A DNA stretch of 64,000 nt from Salinimicrobium sediminis. Lineage in GTDB: Bacteria; Bacteroidota; Bacteroidia; Flavobacteriales; Flavobacteriaceae. Below, one piece after another: positions 1 to 8,422 of the stretch. Where the stretch lies: contig NZ_OCMF01000001.1 of assembly GCF_900215295.1 (NCBI RefSeq), positions 558,001 through 622,000 on the forward strand, written 5' to 3'. The first letter of the stretch is position 1, and each line of letters begins with the position of its first letter. Both the position numbers and the translations under genes were made by a program. The notes beneath the pieces were generated by a model. It made no database searches. It saw only the letters and a program-made list of their open reading frames with translations, and had not been told where the DNA came from.

Positions 1-393
1 CATCGCCACCTGGTTATACTCATTGAAGATCGCTACAGCCTGCTCATCACCGGAAGCAATAAGCGCCTGGGAATTCTTGATCCACTCGTGCAACCATTCA
101 GAATCTCTTCTTTCTCCAACCCCTCTTAAAGCAGGTCCAATAGAATTTCCATCTAATTTGTGACAGGCAGCACAAAGGGTATTAAAAAGCTCCTTCCCTG
201 CAGCAGCATCTCCACCTGATGCTTCAGCCTCAACATTAGATTCTTCTGGTCCCTGAACAGTCTCCTGGACATCGGCCTCATTCTCAGAAAGTGGTGAGTC
301 CTGCGCAATAACATGAGCATTAATGGAGAAAATAAAGGATACACTTAAAAGAACAAGTCGGGCGGCTGAATGGCGGTATTTCACCTTTTTCAT
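1..393 (-). CDS. c-type cytochrome of alternative complex III, ActA-like (5' part only)
   Basis: The gene runs off the left edge; 131 codons are visible from an ATG at 393. A signal peptide (about residues 1-31, ending at an A-Q-D boundary) is followed by an acidic linker and a monoheme cytochrome c domain with the heme motif CAACH (C74, C77, H78), then IGPALRGVG. In Flavobacteriia a cytochrome of this form, continuing into multiheme motifs, is the first subunit of alternative complex III (quinol:cytochrome c oxidoreductase) and commonly lies beside a SPOR-domain gene and infB, as here. The multiheme part would lie outside the window, so the ActA identity is inferred from context. The visible piece alone could be any periplasmic cytochrome c. 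Confidence 0.75.
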   Translation of the reverse strand, partial: MKKVKYRHSAARLVLLSVSFIFSINAHVIAQDSPLSENEADVQETVQGPEESNVEAEASGGDAAAGKELFNTLCAACHKLDGNSIGPALRGVGERRDSEWLHEWIKNSQALIASGDEQAVAIFNEYNQVAM

Positions 394-414
394 ATTATAA
401 GTTGAATTAACGTC

Positions 415-492
415 TTTTTGGTACGATTTTTAGAGCAAATAAAATGTGACAAATGTCATGTTTTAGTACCCAAAAATTTACGGACAAAAGTA
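415..492 (-). promoter_or_regulatory. Promoter -7 box and nested inverted repeat in cytochrome gene leader
   Basis: On the minus strand TACTTTTG (492-485) fits the Bacteroidota -7 element TAnnTTTG, which puts transcription start near 478 and leaves a leader of about 85 nt before the cytochrome ATG. Inside that leader are nested inverted repeats: outer arms GGTAC (420-424) and GTACC (466-470), flanked by T5 (415-419) and A5 (472-476), and an inner pair TGACA (447-451) / TGTCA (454-458). The leader could fold into a long stem or hold a dimeric operator. No clear -33 TTG is seen. Confidence 0.4.
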
Positions 493-608
493 ATACTTAA
501 GTTCGATTTAAGACGGCAGGGAAATAATTTATAACTGTTCTAAATAACTGCTGAAGCCTGAAATAAGGGATAAAGTTATAATTTTGTAATTCAGAAAATT
601 AAGAAGAA

Positions 609-995
609 ATGTTCAAAAAAAAGAGTTTAATTCTGGCTTCTGCCCTTGTGATTGGAGCAGTAACATCCAGCACAGCACAGCAAGGTCAGGTTTCAATCAT
701 TCAGGATGAGGCTATTCCCGAGCTGCTAGAGAAGAAAACAGAGATGGTTAAGGATGGCATTATTGGAGACCGCTATCGAATACAGTTGTTTTCCGGGGAT
801 AATAATCAGGCCAGTAAAGTTATAAAAGACTATCGCTCCCAGTATCCCGATTGGCCTTCAACAATTGTTTTTGAAACCCCCAACTATAAAGTTTGGGTTG
901 GAAATTTCAGGAACAGCCTGGAAGCTGACAGAGCTTTGCTAGAAATTAAAAAAACATTTCCTTCCGCCTTCAGATTTAAGCCGGAAAAAAGATAG
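609..995 (+). CDS. SPOR-domain periplasmic protein
   Basis: A 128-residue protein with a signal peptide (about residues 1-23, cleavage near T-A-Q) and a C-terminal SPOR-like domain from about residue 55: YRIQLFSG, then spaced aromatics and KVWVGNFRN, the beta-alpha-beta pattern of this family. SPOR domains bind denuded peptidoglycan glycan strands, usually at division sites. It lies between the divergent cytochrome gene and the convergent infB, an arrangement common in flavobacteria. It has no other catalytic domain. The ATG at 609 is preceded by an AT-rich stretch without a Shine-Dalgarno sequence, as usual in this phylum. Confidence 0.8.
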   Translation: MFKKKSLILASALVIGAVTSSTAQQGQVSIIQDEAIPELLEKKTEMVKDGIIGDRYRIQLFSGDNNQASKVIKDYRSQYPDWPSTIVFETPNYKVWVGNFRNSLEADRALLEIKKTFPSAFRFKPEKR

Positions 996-1013
996 AAGAA
1001 AAAAAACAGGAAT

Positions 1014-1044
1014 AAAAAAAGGGATGCGGCTGCATCCCTTTTTT
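1014..1044. terminator. Bidirectional intrinsic terminator
   Basis: GGGATGC (1021-1027) and GCATCCC (1032-1038) form a 7-bp stem with loop GGCT, flanked by A7 on the left and T6 on the right. It can terminate both the SPOR gene on the plus strand and infB on the minus strand. Confidence 0.85.
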
Positions 1045-1059
1045 AGTGGAAAATAATTC

Positions 1060-3837
1060 CTATTTAAGTTTTTTCTTCACGGCTACTTCCTGGAATGCTT
1101 CTACAACGTCACCCACATTAATGTCATTGTAATTCTTGATCTGCAATCCACAGTCATATCCTTTAGAAACTTCTTTTACATCGTCTTTAAATCGCTTCAG
1201 CGATGCCAGCACTCCAGTGTAAACTACTACTCCATCTCTAATCAACCTGATCTGAGAATTTCTGTAGATCTTACCGTCTGTTACCATACACCCTGCAATG
1301 GTTCCAATCTTGGACACTTTAAAGATCTCCCTGATCTCTGCATTTCCGGTGATCTCTTCCTTCATTTCAGGAGAAAGCATTCCTTCCATCGCATCTTTAA
1401 GGTCGTTGATCGCATCGTAGATGATCGAATAAGTTCTGATATCTATCTCTTCCTTCTCTGCTACCATTCGCGCATTTCCGGCAGGTCTCACGTTAAATCC
1501 AATAATAATCGCATCTGAGGCCGAAGCAAGCAACACATCACTTTCTGTAATTGCACCTACTCCTTTATGAATGATATTCACCTGAATTTCTTCAGTAGAT
1601 AACTTCTGGAAGGAATCTGTAAGCGCTTCCACAGAACCATCCACATCACCTTTAAGGATAATATTAAGTTCTTTAAATTCACCGAGAGCGATACGACGAC
1701 CAATTTCATCAAGAGTGATGTGACGCTGAGTCCTTACAGACTGCTCACGTTGTAACTGCGTACGTTTTGCTGCAATATCTCTTGCCTCCCGCTCATCTGT
1801 CATCACCTTGAACTTATCACCCGCCTGAGGGGCGCCATCGAGTCCAAGAATAGACACAGGTGTGGAAGGCCCTGCTTCTTTTACATCTTTTCCACGTTCA
1901 TCCTGCATGGCTTTAACTTTACCACTATTTCTTCCGGCAAGAACGTAATCTCCTATTTTCAAAGTTCCCGACTGCACCAGAATAGTGGATACATAACCTC
2001 TACCTTTATCCAGATATGCCTCAACAACAGTTCCTGTCGCAAGTTTATCAGGATTAGCCTGCAGTTCAAGGATTTCGGCTTCTAAAAGCACTTTTTCAAG
2101 CAGCTCTTTTACACCCATTCCTGTTTTGGCGGAGATATCCTGGGATTGGATCTTTCCACCCCAATCTTCTACCAACAGGTTCATACCTGCGAGTTTTTCT
2201 TTGATCTTTTCCGGATTCGCTGTTGGAAGATCAGATTTGTTGATAGCGAAAACAATAGGCACTCCCGCCGCCTGAGCGTGAGAAATAGCCTCTTTTGTTT
2301 GCGGCATCACGTCATCATCTGCTGCGATCACAATAATGGCAAGGTCGGTAACCTGCGCACCCCTTGCCCGCATCGCGGTAAAGGCTTCGTGACCCGGAGT
2401 ATCCAAAAATGTTATTTTTTGACCGTTATCCAGTTTCACCCCATAGGCACCAATGTGCTGGGTAATTCCTCCACTCTCACCTGCAATTACATTTTCTTTA
2501 CGAATGTAATCCAGCAAAGATGTCTTACCGTGGTCAACATGACCCATTACGGTCACAATTGGAGCTCTTGGTTTAAGATCTTCCGGATTTTCAGGAGCAA
2601 CTTCTTTAGGCTCATCAAGATCGGCAGTAACAAACTCAACTTCGTAATCAAATTCTTCTGCTACGATAGACAATGTTTCAGCATCGAGACGCTGGTTCAT
2701 GGTTACCATCATTCCGAGAGACATACAGGCAGAGATGATCTGGGTTACCGGCACATCCATCATGGTAGCTACTTCACTTACCGTAACGAATTCAGTAACC
2801 TTTAATACCTTGTTCTCATCTTCAAGCTGAGCATCCTCAGTTCTTTGACGGTGAGAATCTCTCTTATTTCTACGATACTTGGCACCACGACCTTTTCCGG
2901 ATTTACCCTGTAATTTTTCAAGGGTTTCACGTACCTGCTTTTGTACTTCTTCTTCGCTAGGCTCCTCCTTGGTTACCGGACGGGTGCGTTTTCCTCCTGC
3001 TTTATTATTTTTTGCTCCGGCACCACCTTGTCCGGGTGCACCTTTCACATCTTTGCTAATACGACGGCGGCGTTTCTTGCGCTTATCCTTATCCTCTTCA
3101 GCTTTTTTATCTTTTTCGGTCTGCTTCTTAACCGGCTTCTTAAACTGGGAAAGGTCAATTTTCTCCCCTGTGAAATTCGGTCCGCTAAGTTTCTGGTACT
3201 TTGTAGTTACTGTAGAAGACTCTTCTTCTTTAGGAGCTTCAGGCTTAGTTTCTGCTTCTGTAGCTTCCTGGGGCTTCTCTTCCTTAGGCTGGACAGCTTC
3301 AGGTTTTTCTGTTTTTGCTTCAACAGGCTTAGGAGTTTCCTTTTCGGGCGCTTTAGGAGCTTCTTCTTTTTTAGGCTCCGGAGTTTCAGCAACTTCCGGC
3401 TTTTGAACTTCGGCCTGTGGCTGTTCAGGCTTTTTAGTCTCTGCTGCCGGAGGAGTTTCAGTTTTTTGTGCTGCAGGCTTTGGCTTATCAAGATCTATCT
3501 TTCCTACCTGTTTTGGGCCTTCCAGGTTAGATTTAGCTCTTATCACCTCCTGCTTTTCATCCTGTCGACGCTTATCTTCCAGCTCCTTCTCTCTCTCAAG
3601 ACGCAGGCTTTCCTTTTCTTTACGCTTCTCTTCGCCTACTTCCTTAGCTTCGACCTTTTTACTTTTATCGGTTTGAAATTCATCAGAAAGCACCTGATAA
3701 ATCTCTCCCGATATCTTTGTGGTAGGACGCGCTTCTATCTCGTGACCATGGGAACTAAGAAATTCCACAGCACGATCAAGCGAAATATTAAATTCGCGTA
3801 GTACCTTATTTAATCGCATTGTTTTTGCTTCAGCCAT
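1060..3837 (-). CDS. infB: Translation initiation factor IF-2
   Basis: A 925-residue GTPase that places initiator tRNA on the 30S subunit. The N-terminal IF2_N domain ([13 protein letters not shown]) is followed by a long Lys/Glu/Pro/Ala-rich linker (about residues 50-340), then the G domain with G1 [13 protein letters not shown] near residue 430, DTPGHEAF and NKSD, and the C-terminal beta-barrel and initiator-tRNA binding domains. Length is normal for Bacteroidota. It is the third gene of rimP-nusA-infB, 31 nt after nusA. The repetitive linker leaves long open frames on the opposite strand that are not genes. The start could be M1 or M7; M1 is kept. Confidence 0.98.
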   Translation of the reverse strand: MAEAKTMRLNKVLREFNISLDRAVEFLSSHGHEIEARPTTKISGEIYQVLSDEFQTDKSKKVEAKEVGEEKRKEKESLRLEREKELEDKRRQDEKQEVIRAKSNLEGPKQVGKIDLDKPKPAAQKTETPPAAETKKPEQPQAEVQKPEVAETPEPKKEEAPKAPEKETPKPVEAKTEKPEAVQPKEEKPQEATEAETKPEAPKEEESSTVTTKYQKLSGPNFTGEKIDLSQFKKPVKKQTEKDKKAEEDKDKRKKRRRRISKDVKGAPGQGGAGAKNNKAGGKRTRPVTKEEPSEEEVQKQVRETLEKLQGKSGKGRGAKYRRNKRDSHRQRTEDAQLEDENKVLKVTEFVTVSEVATMMDVPVTQIISACMSLGMMVTMNQRLDAETLSIVAEEFDYEVEFVTADLDEPKEVAPENPEDLKPRAPIVTVMGHVDHGKTSLLDYIRKENVIAGESGGITQHIGAYGVKLDNGQKITFLDTPGHEAFTAMRARGAQVTDLAIIVIAADDDVMPQTKEAISHAQAAGVPIVFAINKSDLPTANPEKIKEKLAGMNLLVEDWGGKIQSQDISAKTGMGVKELLEKVLLEAEILELQANPDKLATGTVVEAYLDKGRGYVSTILVQSGTLKIGDYVLAGRNSGKVKAMQDERGKDVKEAGPSTPVSILGLDGAPQAGDKFKVMTDEREARDIAAKRTQLQREQSVRTQRHITLDEIGRRIALGEFKELNIILKGDVDGSVEALTDSFQKLSTEEIQVNIIHKGVGAITESDVLLASASDAIIIGFNVRPAGNARMVAEKEEIDIRTYSIIYDAINDLKDAMEGMLSPEMKEEITGNAEIREIFKVSKIGTIAGCMVTDGKIYRNSQIRLIRDGVVVYTGVLASLKRFKDDVKEVSKGYDCGLQIKNYNDINVGDVVEAFQEVAVKKKLK

Positions 3838-3868
3838 AAATTGCCCTCTAAATTATCCTCTTTTATTC

Positions 3869-5113
3869 TTAACTGTTATTCTCTTCTTCAAATTCTTCTC
3901 TAAGAACTCTCATCACATCACGAATTGTCTCCTCTTCAAGATCGGTTCTCTTAACAAGATCATCTACATCCTGCTCCAGTATACTTTTTGCCGTATCAAG
4001 ACCAATTTTAGCAAATTCTTCGATAACCCAATCATCGATCTCATCTGCAAACTCTCTTAATTCAACATCTTCTTCAACGCCTTCTCTAAAAACATCTATT
4101 TCATAACCCGTCAATTGTCCTGCCAATCTTATATTATGACCTCCACGACCAATTGCTTTGGAAACTTCTTCGGGTTTAAGCATAACTTCTGCCCGTTTGT
4201 TTTCCTCATCTATCTTAAGAGAGGTGATCTTTGCCGGACTTAATGCACGGGTGATTAATAATTGATTATTGGTGGTATAATTGATCACATCAATATTTTC
4301 ATTCCCCAGTTCGCGAACAATACTGTGGATTCTTGACCCTTTCATACCCACACAGGCACCAACAGGGTCAATACGATCATCATAAGAATCTACAGCTACT
4401 TTTGCTTTTTCACCTGGTATCCTAACTACCTTCTTTACATTAATAAGACCGTCAAAAACTTCAGGAATCTCCTGCTCAAAAAGTTTCTCCAAAAATAAAG
4501 GAGAAGTTCTTGACATGATAATAGCAGGCTTATTTCCTTTTAATTCCACACTTTCAATGATCCCTCTCACATTTTCCCCTTTTCTGAAGAAATCTGAAGG
4601 AATCTGTCTATCCTTAGGTAAAATGATCTCGTTACCTTCATCGTCAAGCAAGATTATTGCTCTGTGACGAATGTGATGAACTTCGGCAGTATAGATCTCC
4701 CCTTCAAGATCTTTAAAGTGCTTATAGATATTGGTGTTATCATGTTCATGAACCTTGGAAATAAGATTCTGACGAAGAGAAAGAATAGAACGACGTCCAA
4801 GGTCGATCAATTTTACTTCTTCAGAAACATCTTCTCCCACTTCAAAATCGGGCTCGATCTTACGGGCTTCGGTTAAAGAGATCTCCTGGTTAGGATCCTC
4901 CACTTCTCCGTCGGCAACCACCACACGGTTTCTCCAGATCTCAAGATCTCCCTTGTCTGGGTTTACAATGATATCAAAGTTATCATCTTCCCCATACTTC
5001 TTTTTCAGAGCATTTCTCAATACGTCTTCAAGAATAGCCATTAAAGTTGGCTTATCTATAGACTTGTCATCCTTGAATTCTGAAAACGATTCTATCAACG
5101 CGATATTTTCCAT
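3869..5113 (-). CDS. nusA: Transcription elongation/termination factor NusA
   Basis: A 414-residue RNA polymerase-binding factor that controls pausing, termination and antitermination. It has the N-terminal polymerase-binding domain, an S1 domain (about 135-205) and two KH domains with the loops GMKGSRIH and GRGGHNIR. It ends soon after KH2 with a short acidic tail, so it lacks the paired C-terminal acidic repeats of the 495-residue E. coli protein, as is usual outside proteobacteria. It sits between rimP (12 nt upstream) and infB in the conserved operon. In E. coli the equivalent operon is autoregulated by NusA; whether that holds here is unknown, but a leader hairpin is present. Confidence 0.98.
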   Translation of the reverse strand: MENIALIESFSEFKDDKSIDKPTLMAILEDVLRNALKKKYGEDDNFDIIVNPDKGDLEIWRNRVVVADGEVEDPNQEISLTEARKIEPDFEVGEDVSEEVKLIDLGRRSILSLRQNLISKVHEHDNTNIYKHFKDLEGEIYTAEVHHIRHRAIILLDDEGNEIILPKDRQIPSDFFRKGENVRGIIESVELKGNKPAIIMSRTSPLFLEKLFEQEIPEVFDGLINVKKVVRIPGEKAKVAVDSYDDRIDPVGACVGMKGSRIHSIVRELGNENIDVINYTTNNQLLITRALSPAKITSLKIDEENKRAEVMLKPEEVSKAIGRGGHNIRLAGQLTGYEIDVFREGVEEDVELREFADEIDDWVIEEFAKIGLDTAKSILEQDVDDLVKRTDLEEETIRDVMRVLREEFEEENNS

Positions 5114-5125
5114 ATCTTTTGTCTG

Positions 5126-5590
5126 TTAAAATGTTATAATCACTTTTGCCTCCTTCACATCCTCAAGAGACAACACAGCTTCTTTATTTACAGTAACCTT
5201 TCCTTTACCTACAGGTTTAGGCTCTCTGGCCTTCCATTTAAGAGTAAGCTTATTATCCTCAAAACTGGTCAGCTCCCCTTCTATCTTTTCTCCCCCCACC
5301 GTTGTCACAGCAAGAGTTCTTCCAATATTCTTGCGATATTGTCTCGGCATCTCAAGCGGGGTAGAAACACCCGCAGAAGCCACATCCAGAGAAAAATCCT
5401 CTTCTTCCCTGTCCAGGTTGTGTTCAATCTTGCGACTTACCGCGATACAGTCATTAACCGAAACACCATTGTCGCCATCTATTACCACAGTAATATGATT
5501 GGCGTCATTGATATTGAGCTCAATTAAAAATAATGAATTATTTTCTTCGAAAGCTTCCTGCAGTAAATTTTCTACTTTCTCTCGTAACAT
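5126..5590 (-). CDS. rimP: Ribosome maturation factor RimP
   Basis: A 154-residue protein needed for 30S subunit maturation. It has the two-domain RimP pattern: an N-terminal alpha/beta domain (LFLIELNIND, VVIDGDNGVSVNDC, LDVASAGVSTPL) and a C-terminal Sm-like barrel (GRTLAVTTVGGEKIEGEL). It is the first gene of rimP-nusA-infB. The ATG at 5590 follows a leader of about 60 nt that contains a terminator-like hairpin. Confidence 0.96.
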   Translation of the reverse strand: MLREKVENLLQEAFEENNSLFLIELNINDANHITVVIDGDNGVSVNDCIAVSRKIEHNLDREEEDFSLDVASAGVSTPLEMPRQYRKNIGRTLAVTTVGGEKIEGELTSFEDNKLTLKWKAREPKPVGKGKVTVNKEAVLSLEDVKEAKVIITF

Positions 5591-5611
5591 TCCCGATTGC
5601 GGCTATAAAAA

Positions 5612-5632
5612 GAGGGGACTTTCTGTCCCCTC
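5612..5632 (-). terminator. Terminator-like hairpin in the rimP-nusA-infB leader (possible attenuator)
   Basis: Perfect 8-bp arms GAGGGGAC (5612-5619) and GTCCCCTC (5625-5632) with a 5-nt loop. Read on the minus strand the stem is followed at once by T5, the form of an intrinsic terminator. It lies between the predicted promoter and rimP, and no gene ends upstream on this strand, so it is better placed to attenuate the operon than to end another transcript. Confidence 0.55.
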
Positions 5633-5658
5633 GTTGTTCTTTTTTCGCTTCAACGGTG

Positions 5659-5692
5659 CAAATATAGTAATATTTTTGAAGAACGAAAACAA
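5659..5692 (-). promoter_or_regulatory. Promoter of rimP-nusA-infB
   Basis: On the minus strand TATATTTG (5666-5659) matches the Bacteroidota -7 box TAnnTTTG, and a TTG lies 23 nt upstream (5692-5690). Predicted transcription start is near 5652. Confidence 0.65.
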
Positions 5693-5758
5693 GAATTCCA
5701 ATGAAAAAATAATTGTAAATTTATAACTGAAACAACCTTAAAATATTACCGTCACCTT

Positions 5759-6595
5759 ATGAAAAAAATCCTCGTGCCAACAGATTTTTCGGAACAGGCC
5801 GAAAATGCACTAAAAGTAGCGGCTCAACTGGCCAAAAAATATAATGCAGAGATCTATCTGTTACACATGATAGAACTTCCTGCAGATATGAGTAACCCGG
5901 TGGGAGAGACCCGAAGCAACGATTTACCAGAAGCTCTGTTCTTTATGAAGTTGGCCAAGAAGAAATTTACTAAATTACTTTCAGCACCATACCTGTCAGG
6001 TTTAAAAATACATGACACGGTAGAATTTAATCAGGCTTTTGATGGAATTATGGACAGCAGCAAAAAACACGGCTGCGATTTTATTGTTATGGGTTCCCAG
6101 GGAGCATCAGGCTTCAAAGAAATGTTTATTGGTTCCAATACAGAGAAGGTGGTTAGAACTTCCGAAATCCCTGTACTGGTTATCAAGAATGAGCATCCAA
6201 CTTTTGAAGTTAAAAATTTTGTGTTTGCCACAAACCTGGAAGAGCAGGGAAAAAGCACCTTCCAAAAAGTGGTGGATTTTGCCGAGTTCATGAATGCCAG
6301 ATTATTCCTGGTGTACGTCAATACAGCAAATGAATTCATCACTTCTGAAGCTATAGAAAACCGCTTAGAAAAATACATGGAAAATCTCAATTTTTCCAAT
6401 AATGAATTTCAGGTATATAATGATGACTCCGTTGAAACAGGAATTTTAAATTTTGCCCGAAAGGTAAATGCAGACCTGGTAGGGATAGCCACCCATGGCC
6501 GAAAGGGATTGTCCCACTTTTTTAACGGAAGCATAAGTGAAGATCTTGTAAACCATGCCAACAGTCCTGTCATTACTTTTAAGCTTAAAAAATAA
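5759..6595 (+). CDS. Tandem universal stress protein (UspA family)
   Basis: A 278-residue cytoplasmic protein made of two Usp domains. The first (residues 1-140) begins ILVPTDFSE and carries a Usp ATP-binding signature GSQG-x9-GS (GSQGASGFKEMFIGS). The second (about 145-278) has ATHGRKGLSHFFNGS. Usp proteins bind ATP and accumulate in growth arrest or low oxygen; targets are rarely known. It opens a cluster with a second Usp, a PAS kinase, a CRP-type regulator, RIC and NO reductase, so a role in hypoxic or nitrosative stress is likely by association. No strong TAnnTTTG promoter is seen in the 170 bp before it. Confidence 0.9.
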   Translation: MKKILVPTDFSEQAENALKVAAQLAKKYNAEIYLLHMIELPADMSNPVGETRSNDLPEALFFMKLAKKKFTKLLSAPYLSGLKIHDTVEFNQAFDGIMDSSKKHGCDFIVMGSQGASGFKEMFIGSNTEKVVRTSEIPVLVIKNEHPTFEVKNFVFATNLEEQGKSTFQKVVDFAEFMNARLFLVYVNTANEFITSEAIENRLEKYMENLNFSNNEFQVYNDDSVETGILNFARKVNADLVGIATHGRKGLSHFFNGSISEDLVNHANSPVITFKLKK

Positions 6596-6679
6596 AACCT
6601 CTATAGCAGCTGCATCTTTTACCTAAAGAATTTAACCTTTTGGAAACCACGCGTTAAATTTGAGTCAAACCCGAATTTA

Positions 6680-6713
6680 TTGCGAAAAAAAACTTGCAAC
6701 AAATGTACCTTTG
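6680..6713 (+). promoter_or_regulatory. Promoter of the small membrane protein gene
   Basis: TTG (6680-6682), 23-nt spacer and TACCTTTG (6706-6713) match the flavobacterial consensus. This places transcription start near 6720 and rules out the upstream ATG at 6679-6681 as the start codon. Further upstream an 8-bp inverted repeat AATTTAAC (6629-6636) / GTTAAATT (6653-6660) could be an operator. Confidence 0.6.
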
Positions 6714-6730
6714 AGCCATATTATTATCGT

Positions 6731-6943
6731 ATGGTTTTAAAAGCAAGTTTTCAAATGGCTTTTCTCGCAATAGAGATCATCCTTACCTTTTACAGCAATG
6801 TATTAGAGGATAGCCTCATGGTGAAATTCCTGCTTTTTGTTATTACCGCGGTCTTAATAGCTATGGGAGTTACAAAGCTCGCAAACAATCTTTTACCTGC
6901 CGACAAAGATTTTGTCTCTTCTGCAGACGAACAAGGAACTTAA
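6731..6943 (+). CDS. Small two-helix membrane protein
   Basis: A 70-residue protein of unknown function with two predicted membrane helices: one around MAFLAIEIILTFYSN and one around VKFLLFVITAVLIAMG. The C-terminal tail is hydrophilic (ADKDFVSSADEQ). The ATG at 6731 is preferred over an earlier in-frame ATG because a promoter (TTG-N23-TACCTTTG) overlaps the earlier one. It lies between two stress genes and ahead of the PAS kinase, so it may belong to the same low-oxygen or NO response, but nothing in the protein shows this. No family was recognised. Confidence 0.6.
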   Translation: MVLKASFQMAFLAIEIILTFYSNVLEDSLMVKFLLFVITAVLIAMGVTKLANNLLPADKDFVSSADEQGT

Positions 6944-6955
6944 AGAAAATTGTGA

Positions 6956-7047
6956 TCCTGCAGCCGCGAGAGTGAAAACTGCATGAAGGATACGAACTGC
7001 AGGACGCAATGAAGGATCCGGAGAACATTATTTCTCCGGATCCTTTC
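6956..7047 (+). ncRNA. Candidate structured RNA / terminator region
   Basis: About 90 nt of intergenic sequence with two strong hairpins. Hairpin 1 pairs TCCTGCAG (6956-6963) with CTGCAGGA (6997-7004). Hairpin 2 is a perfect 14-bp stem (7012-7025 with 7032-7045, loop CATTAT) followed by only a short T run. Between them GAAGGAT is repeated (6985-6991 and 7011-7017). It may be just the terminator of the small membrane protein gene, or a structured RNA such as the flavobacterial Rfam Flavo-1 family; that name is a suggestion from its lineage and intergenic position and was not tested. Confidence 0.4.
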
Positions 7048-7114
7048 AATTTACAGAGGTCTAAAAATGGCATTTCTAAAAGGGTTTTTCTATACCGGTT
7101 TCGGTTAGCTGAAA

Positions 7115-8422
7115 TTGTTTAAATTTGATCCTTATTTCAAAAATGATACATTGAATATAGCCCGAAATCAATACCTGCAAATGTTTGAAAAAGACGAGAA
7201 CGTATTTAACGTGCTTTTTGAAGCCGCTTCAGAAGGAATTATAGTTGTGGACAGATCTCAGACCATTGTAAGTAGCAACCTTGCTGCAGATCATATGTTT
7301 GGATATGAGCGGGGAGAGTTAAAAGGCAAATCCCTGAACATTTTAATTCCGCAGAAATATCGCTCAAAACATCCTTCTCATTTTAAAAGCTTTCTACAGG
7401 ATTCTGAAAAAAGGCAAATGGGCCATGGAAGAGATCTCTATGGCATTAAGAAGAATGGGGAGGAATTTCCTGTAGAAGCAGGATTAAACCCCTTTAAAAT
7501 AGGAGAAGAGCAGTTTGTGATGTCATTAATAATTGACATTTCCGTTAGAAAAGAAGCACAAAAGCAAATCACCGAACTCAATAATGAACTTGAGGGCAAA
7601 ATAAAGATTAGAACCAAAGAACTGGAGGAGAGCATTGAAAAGTTACAGAAAAGCAACCGGGCCCTGGAACTTGAGGTAAAACGAAGAAAAGAAGCCGAGA
7701 ACAGGATCAAAAATGCGCTCCAGAAGGAGAAAGAATTAAGTGATTTAAAAACGAAATTTCTTTCCCTTGTGTCTCACGAGTTCAAAACTCCTTTAAGTGG
7801 CATTCTTACATCTGTGGTCCTGGCAGGGAAATATAAACTGGAAGAGCAACAGGAAAAAAGGGAAAAACACCTTAACACCATTAAGAGCAAAGTCCATTAC
7901 CTTGATAATATTCTTAATGATTTTTTATCTATTGAAAGGCTCGAAAGCGGTAAGGTAAACTATAAATTCTCCACCTTTAGTCTTAGCAAACTTGTAAACG
8001 AAGTGGTTTACAATGCCAATGTCACTTTAAAAAGCGGGCAAAACATAGAATATCCAAGGAACATAGATCACATTGTCCTGCACCAGGATGAAAAGATCCT
8101 GGAACTTGTGCTTTCAAACCTTTTGAGCAATGCGATCAAATATTCTCCGGAAGATACCCTCATCAAGTTTGAATCGGAAGTTAATGACAAAACGATCAAG
8201 TTCACGGTTTCAGACCAGGGGATAGGAATTCCCGCAAAAGATCAAAAACATATATTTGAAAGATATTTTAGAGCAGAAAATGCCCTTCTAAATCAAGGGA
8301 CGGGAATAGGCCTTAATATTGCCAAGGTACATCTTGAAAATCTTGGCGGGACCATTAGCTTTAACAGCAAAGAAGCAGAAGGCACTCAATTTATTGTAGA
8401 ACTACCTATTGTAAAAGAATGA
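7115..8422 (+). CDS. Soluble PAS-domain sensor histidine kinase, FixL-like
   Basis: A 435-residue cytosolic kinase without membrane segments. One PAS domain spans about residues 28-145, followed by a coiled coil (about 145-210), a HisKA domain with phosphoacceptor H221 (SHEFKTPLSG) and an HATPase domain (SNLLSNAIKYSP, DQGIGIP, GTGIGLNIAK). The PAS segment aligns without gaps to FixL: H86 falls on the proximal heme histidine and R106 on the distal arginine that contacts bound oxygen. A gas-sensing heme is therefore plausible but unproven. The stop overlaps the start of the receiver-CRP regulator, its likely partner. The start is TTG at 7115; an in-frame ATG at 7181 is an alternative that would keep the PAS domain. 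Confidence 0.85.
   Translation: MFKFDPYFKNDTLNIARNQYLQMFEKDENVFNVLFEAASEGIIVVDRSQTIVSSNLAADHMFGYERGELKGKSLNILIPQKYRSKHPSHFKSFLQDSEKRQMGHGRDLYGIKKNGEEFPVEAGLNPFKIGEEQFVMSLIIDISVRKEAQKQITELNNELEGKIKIRTKELEESIEKLQKSNRALELEVKRRKEAENRIKNALQKEKELSDLKTKFLSLVSHEFKTPLSGILTSVVLAGKYKLEEQQEKREKHLNTIKSKVHYLDNILNDFLSIERLESGKVNYKFSTFSLSKLVNEVVYNANVTLKSGQNIEYPRNIDHIVLHQDEKILELVLSNLLSNAIKYSPEDTLIKFESEVNDKTIKFTVSDQGIGIPAKDQKHIFERYFRAENALLNQGTGIGLNIAKVHLENLGGTISFNSKEAEGTQFIVELPIVKE

Noticed and set aside
2941-3801. 286-codon plus-strand frame, and other long frames at 2146-2805 and 2879-3406
   Set aside because: They are antisense to infB, whose repetitive Lys/Glu linker leaves the opposite strand open; the proteins are low-complexity Phe/Leu/Ser-rich without motifs.
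6680-6730. 17-codon extension of the small membrane protein
   Set aside because: A consensus promoter (TTG-N23-TACCTTTG) spans it.
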